Shown: piece by piece, positions 56,084-64,000 of the stretch
Numbering within the stretch: position 1 is the stretch's first letter
How the letters are laid out: each line of letters opens with the position of its first letter
Program-made: the position numbers and the translations under genes
NCBI RefSeq assembly: GCF_001426945.1
Contig: NZ_LMFS01000001.1
Coordinates: 2,810,922-2,874,921 of the forward strand
Length of the DNA stretch: 64,000 nucleotides
Reading direction: 5' to 3'
Source of the DNA: Pseudolabrys sp. Root1462
Lineage (GTDB): Bacteria; Pseudomonadota; Alphaproteobacteria; Rhizobiales; Xanthobacteraceae
Notes under the pieces: generated by a model
The model's database searches: none
What the model was told of the DNA's origin: nothing
What the model saw: the letters and a program-made list of their open reading frames with translations, nothing else

Positions 56084-57102
56084 CAAGCCGAACCCGGATG
56101 GCGCTTGTCGCTCCGTCTTTCATCGCCGGCGGCGCGATGATTGAGATAGGCCAGCAGCTTCATCTCGCGGCGGCCACGCGTCACGGTGTCGAGCACCAGC
56201 CCGACGGCGACCGACAGAAACGCCATCAGCATCAGGCCCATCGCCAGCATCGCCGTTGGCAGCCGAGGCACCAGGTGCGTTTCGATGAAAGTGACGACGA
56301 TCGGGACCGCCAGGACCACCGAGATCAATGCCAGCACGCAGCCGATGGCGCCGAAGAACGGAAACGGCCGTTCGCTGCGATAGAGCTGCGCGATCATCCA
56401 GAGAATTCGAAAACCGTCGCGCCAGGTGTTGAGCTTGGAGGTCGAGCCTTCCGGGCGGGCATAATACGGCGTTTCGATCTCGGCCACCGGCAGGCCCAGT
56501 TCGAGCGCGTGGACGGTAAGCTCGGTCTCGATCTCGAAGCCGGACGACAGCATCGGAAACGATTTGACGAAGCGGCGCGAGAAAACGCGGTAGCCGGACA
56601 ATATGTCGTCGAATGCCGAGCCGAACACCGTGGAAACGAAGGTCGTGAGCAGCCAGTTGCCGGTGCGGTGGCCGGCCCGATAGGCCGCGACCTCCTGATC
56701 GATGCGTTTGCCGACCACCATGTCGAGCCGGTCGCGCAGCAACAGCTCGATCATGCGCGGGGCGCTCGGCGCGTCATAGGTGGCGTCGCCATCGACCAGC
56801 ACGTAGATATCGGCGTCGATGTCGCTGAACATCCGGCGCAGCACGAAGCCCTTGCCCTGATGGCGCTCGTGCCGCACCTCGGCCCCCGCTGCTCGCGCGA
56901 CGGCGACCGTGTTGTCGCTCGAATTGTTGTCGAACACGTAGACAATCGCCTCCGGCAGCGCCGCCTTGAAGTCGGCAACCACCCGGGCAACGGCCGCCTC
57001 TTCGTTGAAGCACGGCACCAGCACGGCGATTCGGAAGCCGCTCCGTCCGGCTCCTTGGGCGTCCACCGCCATCACGGTCGCGCTATCGACGCGCTTGTCC
57101 AT
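56083..57102 (-). CDS. Glycosyltransferase family 2 with C-terminal membrane helices
   Basis: A 339-residue protein. The GT-A fold starts at IAVLVPCFNEEAAVARVVADF; the DxD-like metal site is YVLVDGDATYDAP near residue 105. Two hydrophobic helices near the C-terminus (IGCVLALISVVLAVPIVVTF; AMLAMGLMLMAFLSVAVGLV) are of the dolichol-phosphate or DPM-like type. It may transfer a sugar to polyprenyl phosphate. The start at 57102 follows a G-rich site; the ATG at 57150 is an alternative. It is divergent from the polyprenyl synthase gene. Confidence 0.85.
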   Translation of the reverse strand: MDKRVDSATVMAVDAQGAGRSGFRIAVLVPCFNEEAAVARVVADFKAALPEAIVYVFDNNSSDNTVAVARAAGAEVRHERHQGKGFVLRRMFSDIDADIYVLVDGDATYDAPSAPRMIELLLRDRLDMVVGKRIDQEVAAYRAGHRTGNWLLTTFVSTVFGSAFDDILSGYRVFSRRFVKSFPMLSSGFEIETELTVHALELGLPVAEIETPYYARPEGSTSKLNTWRDGFRILWMIAQLYRSERPFPFFGAIGCVLALISVVLAVPIVVTFIETHLVPRLPTAMLAMGLMLMAFLSVAVGLVLDTVTRGRREMKLLAYLNHRAAGDERRSDKRHPGSA

Positions 57103-57226
57103 CGCCGCCCCTGTCCTGCCCCGCCCCGCGAGGTCTTGCCCCGTTACCATAGCGTTTCTATGCTTGGCTTGTCCCCGGTGTCGAGGCGCGATAAATCGAC
57201 CGCATAACTACCAAGGAGTGAGCGTC

Positions 57227-58237
57227 TTGGCCGTCGTGGTTCCTTTCGAAAATCCTCAGGCCGCCTCAATCGAGCGCCTCGTCAAGTTGCTGGCGCCCGC
57301 GATGGAGCGCGTCAATTCGACGATTCTCGACCGCACCGGCTCCGACGTGACCATGATCCCGGAGGTCGCCAACCACCTGATTTCCTCGGGCGGTAAAAGG
57401 CTGCGGCCGATGCTGACGCTGGCCATGGCGCAACTGTCGGGCTACGCCGGCGACGGCCACATCAAGCTGGCGGCGGCCGTCGAATTCATGCACACGGCGA
57501 CCCTGCTGCACGACGACGTCGTCGATCAGAGCGACATGCGGCGCGGCAAGCAGGCGGCGCGCATGCTGTGGGGCAACGAGGCCAGCGTGCTGGTCGGCGA
57601 CTTCCTGCTCGGCCAGGCCTTCAAGATGATGGTCGAGGTCGGCAACCTCACCGCACTCGACATTCTCTCCTCGGCCGCGGCGGTGATCGCCGAGGGCGAA
57701 GTGATGCAACTCGGCGCCGCCAAGAACACCGCGACCAACGAGGACGAATATCTCGCCGTCATCCGCGCCAAGACCGCCGAATTGTTCGCGGCCGCCTGCG
57801 AGGTCGGTCCGGTGCTGGCCGGCCGCGACAAGGCGGAGATCGCGGCCTGCCGGTCCTACGGCATGAATCTCGGCATCGCCTTCCAGCTCGTCGACGACGC
57901 GCTCGACTATGGCGGCAAATCCGCCAAGCTCGGCAAGAACGTCGGTGACGATTTCCGCGAGGGCAAGATCACGCTGCCGGTGGTGCTGTCGTTCCGGCGC
58001 GGCTCGGATGCCGAGCGCGCTTTCTGGAATCGCACGCTCGGCGAAGGCCAGGTCGAGGACGGCGATCTCGATCACGCCATCGGCTTGATGACCAAGCATC
58101 ACGCCATCGAGGATACGCTCGGCCGCGCCCGGCACTATGGCGCCATCGCGATGGACGCGCTGGCGCTGGTGCCGCCGTCGGACATCAAGACGGCGCTGGA
58201 AGAGACCGTGGCGTTCTGTATCGCCCGGGCGTTCTGA
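57227..58237 (+). CDS. Polyprenyl (octa-/decaprenyl) diphosphate synthase
   Basis: A 336-residue enzyme extending isoprenoid chains for the ubiquinone side chain. First Asp-rich motif LLHDDVVDQSDMRRG (DDxxD), second QLVDDALDYGG (DDxxD), with GGKRLRPML near residue 50 for IPP binding and GEVMQLGAAKN after it. Start: TTG at 57227 after AGGAG, eight bases. An in-frame GTG at 57218 overlaps the site. Product length (C40-C50) cannot be read here, though Rhizobiales make Q-10. Confidence 0.93.
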   Translation: MAVVVPFENPQAASIERLVKLLAPAMERVNSTILDRTGSDVTMIPEVANHLISSGGKRLRPMLTLAMAQLSGYAGDGHIKLAAAVEFMHTATLLHDDVVDQSDMRRGKQAARMLWGNEASVLVGDFLLGQAFKMMVEVGNLTALDILSSAAAVIAEGEVMQLGAAKNTATNEDEYLAVIRAKTAELFAAACEVGPVLAGRDKAEIAACRSYGMNLGIAFQLVDDALDYGGKSAKLGKNVGDDFREGKITLPVVLSFRRGSDAERAFWNRTLGEGQVEDGDLDHAIGLMTKHHAIEDTLGRARHYGAIAMDALALVPPSDIKTALEETVAFCIARAF

Positions 58238-58531
58238 TTACTTGGTGACCGTGTAGCCGGTCTCGGGCTGGCGCATCAGCTGGAAGCGGATGTTCGGATC
58301 CGGATCCTGGCCGATGAAGCGGCCGTACTGGTGGACCGCCGGCGAGCAGCCATTCGGCCGCGGCTCGGTGTTGAACCAGATGCCGCGCCAGGTCGGCCCG
58401 CCAATCTGATCCTGGCAAACCGTACGCTTGACCTGCGCCTTGTTGCCCTTGCGCGCGAGCGCCGGATCGGCGGCGAGAAGGCCTCCGCCGATGAGCACCA
58501 TCGCCGTCATCGCCGCCCAACGCCAGTTCAT
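58238..58531 (-). CDS. Small secreted hypothetical protein
   Basis: A 97-residue protein. The signal peptide is MNWRWAAMTAMVLIGGGLLA with cleavage near ALA-RK. The mature part has KRTVCQDQIGGPTWRGIWFN and NGCSPAVHQYGRFIGQDPDPNI, with two Cys likely forming a disulfide. GGAG lies about eight bases before the ATG at 58531. The stop abuts the polyprenyl synthase stop. Function unknown. Confidence 0.65.
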   Translation of the reverse strand: MNWRWAAMTAMVLIGGGLLAADPALARKGNKAQVKRTVCQDQIGGPTWRGIWFNTEPRPNGCSPAVHQYGRFIGQDPDPNIRFQLMRQPETGYTVTK

Positions 58532-58614
58532 CGCAAGTCTCCGGTATTCCCGCCGTCGCCCATGTGACGGCAAATCGATAAGGCCGCAACAGTTCCCCTA
58601 AAATCGCGGGGAAT

Positions 58615-59544
58615 TCAAGGCGCGGCGGCAAGGATCGTCGGCGTCACCCACCAGCCGCGACCGGCAAGCGCCCTCGCGGCCGCTTCGGCTTCACTTGCGG
58701 AGGAAAAAATCGCGAAACAGGTCGCGCCCGAGCCCGACATGCGGGCCAGCCGGACGCCGGGCAGTGCCCGCAGCGCGGCCAGCACCTCGCCGACGACGGG
58801 GGCGCAGGCGATCGCGGCGTCAGTCAGGTCGTTGCCATGTCCGTGCAAATAATCGATGAGACCGTCGAAGCCGCGCGGCACGTCGCCGAGCCGATCCGCG
58901 TGCTGCGGCAGGCCGGCGCGGCCGAGCGCGGCGAACACATCGCGGGTGGCGACGGCGACGCGCGGATTGACCAGCACTGCCGGCAGCGCCGGCAAATCGA
59001 GCGGCGGCGTCAGCCGCTCGCCGATGCCGGTCATGACGCAGGCGCGCGAGCCGACGCAGACCGGAACGTCGGCGCCGGTCTGCAAGGCTGCGGTCATGAT
59101 GCGCGCGTCGTCGAACGACAGATCGTTGAGCCGCGCGAGCAGCCGCAGGGCGGCGGCGGCATCGGCCGAGCCGCCGCCGATGCCGGCCGCGACCGGGATG
59201 TGCTTGTCGAGATTGAAGCGCCCGCCCTTCAGACCCGGCATCAGCGCGGCCAGACGGTCGAAGGCTTTGACGATGAGATTGTCACTCGCCGCGCCGATCA
59301 CGTCGGCGAAAGGTCCGGTCACCGCGACACTGACATGACCGGCGGGCTCGAGCGTCAGGGTATCGGCGATATCGGCGAAAACGACGAGGCTTTCCAGCTC
59401 GTGATAGCCGTCGGCGCGGCGGTCGGTAACGCGCAGCGTGAGATTGATTTTGGCGCGGGCGATTTGGGTGAGGACTTCTGTTCCCCTCCCCCCGCGAGCC
59501 CTTGCGAGTGGTGGGGAGGGGTCAGGGGTGGGGGAAATGGACAT
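58615..59544 (-). CDS. ispE: 4-diphosphocytidyl-2-C-methyl-D-erythritol kinase
   Basis: A 309-residue GHMP kinase of the MEP isoprenoid pathway. VAAGIGGGSADAAAALRLL near residue 117 is the ATP-binding loop, ARAKINLTLRVTDRRADGYHEL the substrate lysine region, and MSGSGATCFAIF the C-terminal motif. The family core begins at about residue 24. The first 22 codons are made largely of a GC-rich palindromic repeat (see 59483-59630) that translates as TPDPSPPLARARGGRG; no other start codon lies between. Hence either this extension is real or the ORF uses an unusual start. Confidence 0.92.
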   Translation of the reverse strand: MSISPTPDPSPPLARARGGRGTEVLTQIARAKINLTLRVTDRRADGYHELESLVVFADIADTLTLEPAGHVSVAVTGPFADVIGAASDNLIVKAFDRLAALMPGLKGGRFNLDKHIPVAAGIGGGSADAAAALRLLARLNDLSFDDARIMTAALQTGADVPVCVGSRACVMTGIGERLTPPLDLPALPAVLVNPRVAVATRDVFAALGRAGLPQHADRLGDVPRGFDGLIDYLHGHGNDLTDAAIACAPVVGEVLAALRALPGVRLARMSGSGATCFAIFSSASEAEAAARALAGRGWWVTPTILAAAP

Positions 59545-59630
59545 CGTTGAAAAGCGAAGAGCCCCCCACCCCGGTCACATCGCCATTGCGATGTGAACCG
59601 ACCCTCCCCGCCGCTTCGCGGGGGGAGGGA
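59483..59630. repeat. Cluster of GC-rich palindromes at the ispE start
   Basis: Three hairpins follow each other. CCCCTCCCC with GGGGAGGGG spans 59483-59521, TCACATCGC with GCGATGTGA around CATT is at 59575-59596, and CCCTCCCCGCCGC with its partner around TT is at 59602-59629. Short stretches TCAGGGGTGGGGG and AGCCCCCCACCCC lie between. The cluster overlaps the first codons of ispE and fills its spacer from the TPR gene. Comparable single palindromes are at 47394 and 52275. Confidence 0.65.
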
Positions 59631-59637
59631 AAAAAGA

Positions 59638-61422
59638 TCAGCCGCCGTTGCCCTGCTTGGCCGCCGGCTTTTCCGTCGAATTGGCCTGCGAGGTCGCTTC
59701 CTCGGGCAGACCGTGCTGCAGCTTCTGCAGGATCTTCGGCAGTTCGTCCGGATCGGGTTTCAGGTCGCGCGCGTGGGCCCACTGGAAGGTCGCTTCCAGC
59801 TTGCGCCCGACGCGCCAATAGGCATCACCGAGATGATCGTTGATGGTCGGATCTTCCGGCTTGAGGCCGATGGCGCGCTCGAGCTCCTTGGTCGCTTCAT
59901 CGTAATTCCCGAGGCGGAAATAGGCCCAGCCGAGCGAGTCGACGATGTAGCCGTCGTCCGGACGCTGCGCGACGGCCTTCTTGATCATGGCCATGCCCTC
60001 GTCGAGGTTCACGCCCTGATCGATCCAGGAATAGCCGAGATAGTTGAGCACGTGCGGCTGGTCGGGAGACAGCTCCAGCGCCTTCTTCAGATCGGCTTCC
60101 GCCTTCGGCCACTGCTTGGAGCGTTCGAAGCAGATGCCGCGGAAATAGAACACCGTCCAGTTCGACTTGTCGGGCTTGCCGATCAGGTCGATGGCCTTGG
60201 TGTAGGCCTCGCCGCATTCGGCAAACTTCTTGTGCCCGCGCTCGAGATTGCCGAGCGCCAGCATCGCTTCGAGATCCTTCGGATCCGCCTTGACGATCTC
60301 CTCGAGACGCTTCTGCGCGTCTTCGCCGCGATCGAGCGCGTCGAGATCGGCCGCCATCTGAATGGAGGCGTTGCGATACAGCGGCGAGTTCGCCGGAATG
60401 CGCTCATAGACCTTGATCGCCATGTCCGGCTTCTTGAGCGATTCATAGAGATCGGCCAGCGACAGCAGCGCCAGCGAATGATTGGGCGACAGATGCAGCG
60501 CCAGTTGCAGATAGACCAGACCGAGGTCCTCGCCGCCGCGACGGCCGAGCGAGGCGCCGAGTCCGTACAGCGCTTCGGCGGCGCCGGCCTGCGGACCGGT
60601 CACGAGCAGCGGCAGCTTTTCGCCGGCCTTGACCTTGGCCATCTCCTCGACGATCAGCGGATGACGGGGCAGTACCTTGTCGAACGCCTCGAACACCTCG
60701 AGCGCTTCCTGCTGCGTGCGGTTGCGCGACAGCCAGCCGCCATAGGCTTCGACGACGCGCAGCGCCGTCGGGTCCTGCTTGTAGGCGCGCTCGAGACGCT
60801 TGCCGGCATCCTTCTTCTGCCCGGCGCTGTCGAGGATCAGGCCAGCGTGCAGATCCTTGAAGATGCCGTACCAATCCGGACCCGACAGGCGATCGATGGT
60901 CGCCACCGCGGCTTTCGCATCGCCGGCGCCGGACTGGCTCCAGGCGGTCAGCAGCGTCGCGGTGAGATCGGTGATCGGCCCACGCACCGACTGCGCGAGA
61001 TTGCGGCGCGCGGTGGCAAAGTGACCGACCTTCACATCATGCACGCCCATCACCAGGCGGGCGACGCGATCCGACTTGTCGGACGCCACGACGCGGTCAG
61101 CGAGCTTGACGGCCTCGTTGATGTCGCCGCCGACCAGCAGCGACAGGAAGGCGCGGTCGAGCAATTCCACGTTCTTGGGGTCGCGGCGCAGCGCCGCCCG
61201 ATAATAGGCCGCGGCCGCCAGCGCATCGCGCTGCTGGCCGGCATGGCGGGCGGCCAGATAGCTCCCCGACGCGGTCATATTGGCCAGGTCGAGCGCACTC
61301 GGCCCGGTCTCGCGCGCCGCCTGTGCCTTTGCCGAAGCAGGCGCCACGGCGAAGAACGCAAGCGCGAAAATAGAGAACGCGGCGCCGGCGGCGAAACACC
61401 GGAACGGGCTCGAAAATTTCAC
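59638..61422 (-). CDS. Exported TPR-repeat protein
   Basis: A 594-residue protein with a signal peptide (FAAGAAFSIFALAFFAVAPASA, cleavage near AKA) and at least eight tetratricopeptide repeats across the rest. Examples are AALAAAAYYRAALRRDPKN, SLALLSLADLYESLKKPDMA, and PHVLNYLGYSWIDQGVNLDEG. It is probably periplasmic or outer-membrane associated and a scaffold for protein contacts. GTG start at 61422 with GGAG eight bases before it is preferred. Its C-terminal end is Gln/Asn/Gly-rich. Confidence 0.88.
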   Translation of the reverse strand: MKFSSPFRCFAAGAAFSIFALAFFAVAPASAKAQAARETGPSALDLANMTASGSYLAARHAGQQRDALAAAAYYRAALRRDPKNVELLDRAFLSLLVGGDINEAVKLADRVVASDKSDRVARLVMGVHDVKVGHFATARRNLAQSVRGPITDLTATLLTAWSQSGAGDAKAAVATIDRLSGPDWYGIFKDLHAGLILDSAGQKKDAGKRLERAYKQDPTALRVVEAYGGWLSRNRTQQEALEVFEAFDKVLPRHPLIVEEMAKVKAGEKLPLLVTGPQAGAAEALYGLGASLGRRGGEDLGLVYLQLALHLSPNHSLALLSLADLYESLKKPDMAIKVYERIPANSPLYRNASIQMAADLDALDRGEDAQKRLEEIVKADPKDLEAMLALGNLERGHKKFAECGEAYTKAIDLIGKPDKSNWTVFYFRGICFERSKQWPKAEADLKKALELSPDQPHVLNYLGYSWIDQGVNLDEGMAMIKKAVAQRPDDGYIVDSLGWAYFRLGNYDEATKELERAIGLKPEDPTINDHLGDAYWRVGRKLEATFQWAHARDLKPDPDELPKILQKLQHGLPEEATSQANSTEKPAAKQGNGG

Positions 61423-61695
61423 TGGCGATGCTCCATCAAGCGCCGACGCGATTTTTCGCGTTGAGTCGCTAAGGTTATGCTGAGAATGACCCTTTTGCGC
61501 CGCAACCGCAAGAACGCCCCCCGTCGAGCGACCACGACCCAATTGCCACAGCTTGAACGCGCCGGTGTGGCGGCAGCAAGGCCGATACCGTCAGTTGCGA
61601 CGGCCGAGCGCCGGTCCTGATCGCCGGCTCCGGGCCCTACCAGGGACGCCCGTCTTCTACCTATAAGTGCATGGTATAAAAATACACCTAAAACG

Positions 61696-63345
61696 TCACA
61701 TTCCCGAATAATTCGGGCCGCCCGAGCCTTCCGGCGGCACCCAGGTGATGTTCTGGTTCGGGTCCTTGATGTCGCAGGTTTTGCAGTGGACGCAGTTCTG
61801 CGCATTGATGACGAATTTCGGATTGCCCGCCTCTTCGACCCACTCATAGACGCCGGCCGGGCAATAGCGGGTCGACGGGCCGGCGAAGACGTCGTGCTCG
61901 GACGACTTCTGCAGGGCCATGTCCTTGACCTTGAGATGCGGCGGCTGGTCTTCCTCGTGATTGGTGTTCGACAGGAACACCGAGGACAGCCGGTCGAAGG
62001 TCAGCTTGCCGTCCGGCTTGGGATAAGCGATCGGCGTGCATTCCGACGCCGGCTTCAGCGTGGCGTAATCCGCCGTGCCGTGGCTCTGCGTGCCGAACAG
62101 CGAGAAGCCGAGCGTGCGGGTCCACATGTCGAGGCCGCCGAGCACGATGCCGAGCATGGTGCCGAACTTCGACCACAGCGGCTTGGCGTTGCGCACGCGC
62201 GATAGGTCCTTGCCGATCGGCGAGTTGCGCCAGCCGGCTTCGTAATCCGTGAGTTCGTCATGGGAGCGGCCGGCGGCGAGCGCGGCGCTTGCCGCTTCCG
62301 CCGCCATGATGCCGGACAGCATGGCGTTGTGGCTGCCCTTGATGCGCGGCACGTTGATGAAGCCGGCATCGCAGCCGATCAGCGCGCCGCCCGGGAACAC
62401 CAGCTTCGGCACCGACTGGTAGCCGCCTTCGGTCAGCGCCCGCGCGCCGTAGGACAGCCGCTTGCCGCCTTCGAAGGTGCCGCGCACCAGCGCATGCGTC
62501 TTGAAGCGCTGGAATTCCTCGAATGGCGACAGATACGGATTCTTGTAGTTGAGATGAACGACGAAGCCGACCGAAACCAGGTTGTCGCCGAAGTGATAGA
62601 GGAACGAGCCGCCGCCGGTCGAATTGTCGAGCGGCCAGCCGAACGAGTGCTGCACCAGCCCGGGCTTGTGCTTGTCCGGCGCGACCTGCCACAGCTCCTT
62701 GAGGCCGATGCCGAATTTCTGCGGATCGCGGCCGTCCTGCAAATTGAATCTGGCGATGAGCTGCTTGCCGAGATTGCCGCGCGCGCCCTCGGCGAACAAC
62801 GTGTACTTGGCGCGCAGCTCCATGCCGCGGGTGAAGTTGGCGTTGGGTTCGCCCGACTTGCCGATACCCATGTCGCCGGTGGCGACGCCGGCGACGGCGC
62901 CGTTGTCGTCATAGAGCACTTCGGCGGCGGCAAAGCCCGGATAGATTTCGACGCCGAGGCCTTCGGCCTTGGTGCCGAGCCAGCGGCAAACATCGCCGAG
63001 CGAAACGACGTAGTTGCCGTGATTGCTCATCAGCGGCGGCAGCATGATGTTCGGCAGGCGCAGCGCGCCGCTGTGGCCGAGGAAATAGAAGCGGTCGTCC
63101 TTGACGGCGGTCTTGATCGGCGAGTCTTCGTTGCGCCAGTCCGGCAGCAGCTTGTCGAGGCCGACCGGGTCGATCACCGCCCCCGACATGATATGCGCGC
63201 CGACTTCCGAGCCCTTCTCGACGACGACGACCGACAGGTCGGCATTGAGCTGCTTGAGCCTGATCGCCGCGGCAAGGCCGGCCGGCCCCGCACCCACGAC
63301 GACAACGTCGAATTCCATCGCCTCGCGGGCCGGCAGATCGGTCAT
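61696..63345 (-). CDS. Electron transfer flavoprotein-ubiquinone oxidoreductase
   Basis: A 549-residue membrane-associated enzyme passing electrons from ETF to ubiquinone during fatty- and amino-acid oxidation. The FAD-binding start is MEFDVVVVGAGPAGLAAAIRLK; the HSFGWPLDNSTGGGSFLYHFGD region is typical. The C-terminal 4Fe-4S segment has four Cys: CPAGVYEWV and then FVINAQNCVHCKTCDIKDP. GAGGAGAGC precedes the ATG at 63345. It is divergent from the uracil-DNA glycosylase gene. Confidence 0.95.
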   Translation of the reverse strand: MTDLPAREAMEFDVVVVGAGPAGLAAAIRLKQLNADLSVVVVEKGSEVGAHIMSGAVIDPVGLDKLLPDWRNEDSPIKTAVKDDRFYFLGHSGALRLPNIMLPPLMSNHGNYVVSLGDVCRWLGTKAEGLGVEIYPGFAAAEVLYDDNGAVAGVATGDMGIGKSGEPNANFTRGMELRAKYTLFAEGARGNLGKQLIARFNLQDGRDPQKFGIGLKELWQVAPDKHKPGLVQHSFGWPLDNSTGGGSFLYHFGDNLVSVGFVVHLNYKNPYLSPFEEFQRFKTHALVRGTFEGGKRLSYGARALTEGGYQSVPKLVFPGGALIGCDAGFINVPRIKGSHNAMLSGIMAAEAASAALAAGRSHDELTDYEAGWRNSPIGKDLSRVRNAKPLWSKFGTMLGIVLGGLDMWTRTLGFSLFGTQSHGTADYATLKPASECTPIAYPKPDGKLTFDRLSSVFLSNTNHEEDQPPHLKVKDMALQKSSEHDVFAGPSTRYCPAGVYEWVEEAGNPKFVINAQNCVHCKTCDIKDPNQNITWVPPEGSGGPNYSGM

Positions 63346-63486
63346 CCAGCTCTCCTCGAGGGGGCCTTGCACGCCGAACCAGCGCCGTTTGCCCCCGGAA
63401 CGCAGTTCATAACGCTTCTATTGACCACTTTTGCACAGCAGGGGCAATTGCCCGGCCATGCGATTTCATTGTGCTAGAATGCCGCG

Positions 63487-64000
63487 ATGACGGAAATTCC
63501 TGACCTCAACGCGCGCGACCTGCTCGAGTTCTATCTCGCGGCGGGCGTCGATGCGCTGGTCGGCGAGGAGCCGGTCGATCGCTTCGCGGTCGTCGAGGCA
63601 CCGCCGGTGGCGCCGCGCCAGGCGAGCGAACGGCCCGCGCCGGTGGTGACCGCCCGTCCGGCGACGCCGATACCGGCCGTGGTCGCGCCGGACGAGGCCG
63701 CCATGGCGGCACGCACCGCGGCCAGGAGCGCGGCCAGCCTCGAGGAACTGCGCGCCATCCTCGAAAGCTTCGACGGTTGCGCGCTGAAGGCGACCGCGAC
63801 GCGCACCGTGTTCGCCGACGGCAACCCGCAGGCCCGCGTCATGCTGGTCGGCGAAGCGCCGGGCCGTGACGAGGACATCGAAGGCCTGCCCTTCGTCGGC
63901 CGTTCCGGCAAATTGCTCGACCAGATGCTCAAGGCGATCGGGCTCGACCGCACCTCGGTCTACATCGCCAACATCGTGCCGTGGCGGCCGCCCGGCAACC
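63487..64000 (+). CDS. Family 4/5 uracil-DNA glycosylase, 5' part; runs off the right edge
   Basis: The visible 171 residues begin with a Pro/Ala-rich N-terminal extension of about 85 residues. The UDG domain follows: [25 protein letters not shown], then [26 protein letters not shown] with the GEAPG-x5-G motif of family 4 enzymes. [18 protein letters not shown] follows at the edge. The usual 4Fe-4S cysteines partly lie outside. It removes uracil from DNA. The promoter-like TAGAAT at 63475 is very close to the start. Confidence 0.88.
   Translation, partial: MTEIPDLNARDLLEFYLAAGVDALVGEEPVDRFAVVEAPPVAPRQASERPAPVVTARPATPIPAVVAPDEAAMAARTAARSAASLEELRAILESFDGCALKATATRTVFADGNPQARVMLVGEAPGRDEDIEGLPFVGRSGKLLDQMLKAIGLDRTSVYIANIVPWRPPGN

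Noticed and set aside
59602-59637. Terminator for the TPR gene
   Set aside because: On the minus strand the T-run comes before the hairpin, so it cannot be an ordinary terminator for that gene; no plus-strand gene precedes it either.

Overview
The window is a gene-dense, GC-rich chromosomal segment of a Hyphomicrobiales (Rhizobiales) alphaproteobacterium. Its gene content and protein style resemble the Bradyrhizobium / Rhodopseudomonas / Pseudolabrys-Xanthobacteraceae group. The clues are a Tlde1/DUF2778-type transpeptidase, TIGR02301 and DUF3096 proteins, PAS-7-type sensors, a SleB cell-wall hydrolase, ETF-ubiquinone oxidoreductase, separate glyQ and glyS, and GC-rich CCCTCCCC palindromes. 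I see no insertion sequence, prophage, CRISPR array or rRNA. One tRNA-Pro is present. The species is not identifiable from the sequence alone.

Layout. 0-8.8 kb: the end of a secreted protein, an acyl-CoA synthetase, DUF1810, a transpeptidase, an MHS-type MFS transporter, a small zinc-ribbon protein, an FKBP isomerase, a repeat protein with EF-hand-like loops, and a zinc-ribbon metallopeptidase. 8.9-12.7 kb: a crotonase closely resembling RpfF (DSF fatty-acid signal synthase), divergent from a membrane PAS-GGDEF-EAL protein. This looks like a putative RpfF/RpfR-like signalling pair and is the most interesting locus. 12.8-15.7 kb: a DUF1499 membrane protein, an MBL hydrolase and a secreted beta-helix protein. 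16-23.3 kb: a divergent catabolic cluster with an IlvD/Edd sugar-acid dehydratase, a TRAP-TAXI permease and binding protein, an RraA-like aldolase, a FadR-type regulator and a DMT transporter. 23.5-26.1 kb: metNIQ methionine importer.

26.1-38 kb: mostly housekeeping and repair genes: tRNA-Pro, Sua5-type threonylcarbamoyl-AMP synthase, an FAD-linked 2-hydroxyacid oxidase, GNAT, SRAP, Nudix, a two-domain response regulator, YgfZ, a LysR regulator, Tag, an HD hydrolase, a tyrosine phosphatase and a thioesterase. 38-44 kb: an AcuI/YhdH oxidoreductase, an MFS transporter, SleB and a PAS chemoreceptor. 44-53.3 kb: a minus-strand run of ppdK, DUF3096, glyS, DUF2207, lemA and glyQ. 53.4-64 kb: small membrane proteins, an S49 peptidase, a TrmN6-like methyltransferase, DUF2007, a GT2 glycosyltransferase, polyprenyl diphosphate synthase, ispE, a large TPR protein, ETF-QO and the start of a family 4 uracil-DNA glycosylase.

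How the genes fit together. IspE and the polyprenyl synthase belong to isoprenoid and quinone biosynthesis, and ETF-QO delivers electrons to that quinone pool from acyl-CoA oxidation, which the acyl-CoA synthetase could feed. The transpeptidase and SleB act on the cell wall. The PAS sensors, the c-di-GMP enzyme, the response regulator and the putative fatty-acid signal synthase point to a free-living or plant/soil-associated lifestyle with surface or motility control. Functional statements rest on motifs read by eye, without database searches.
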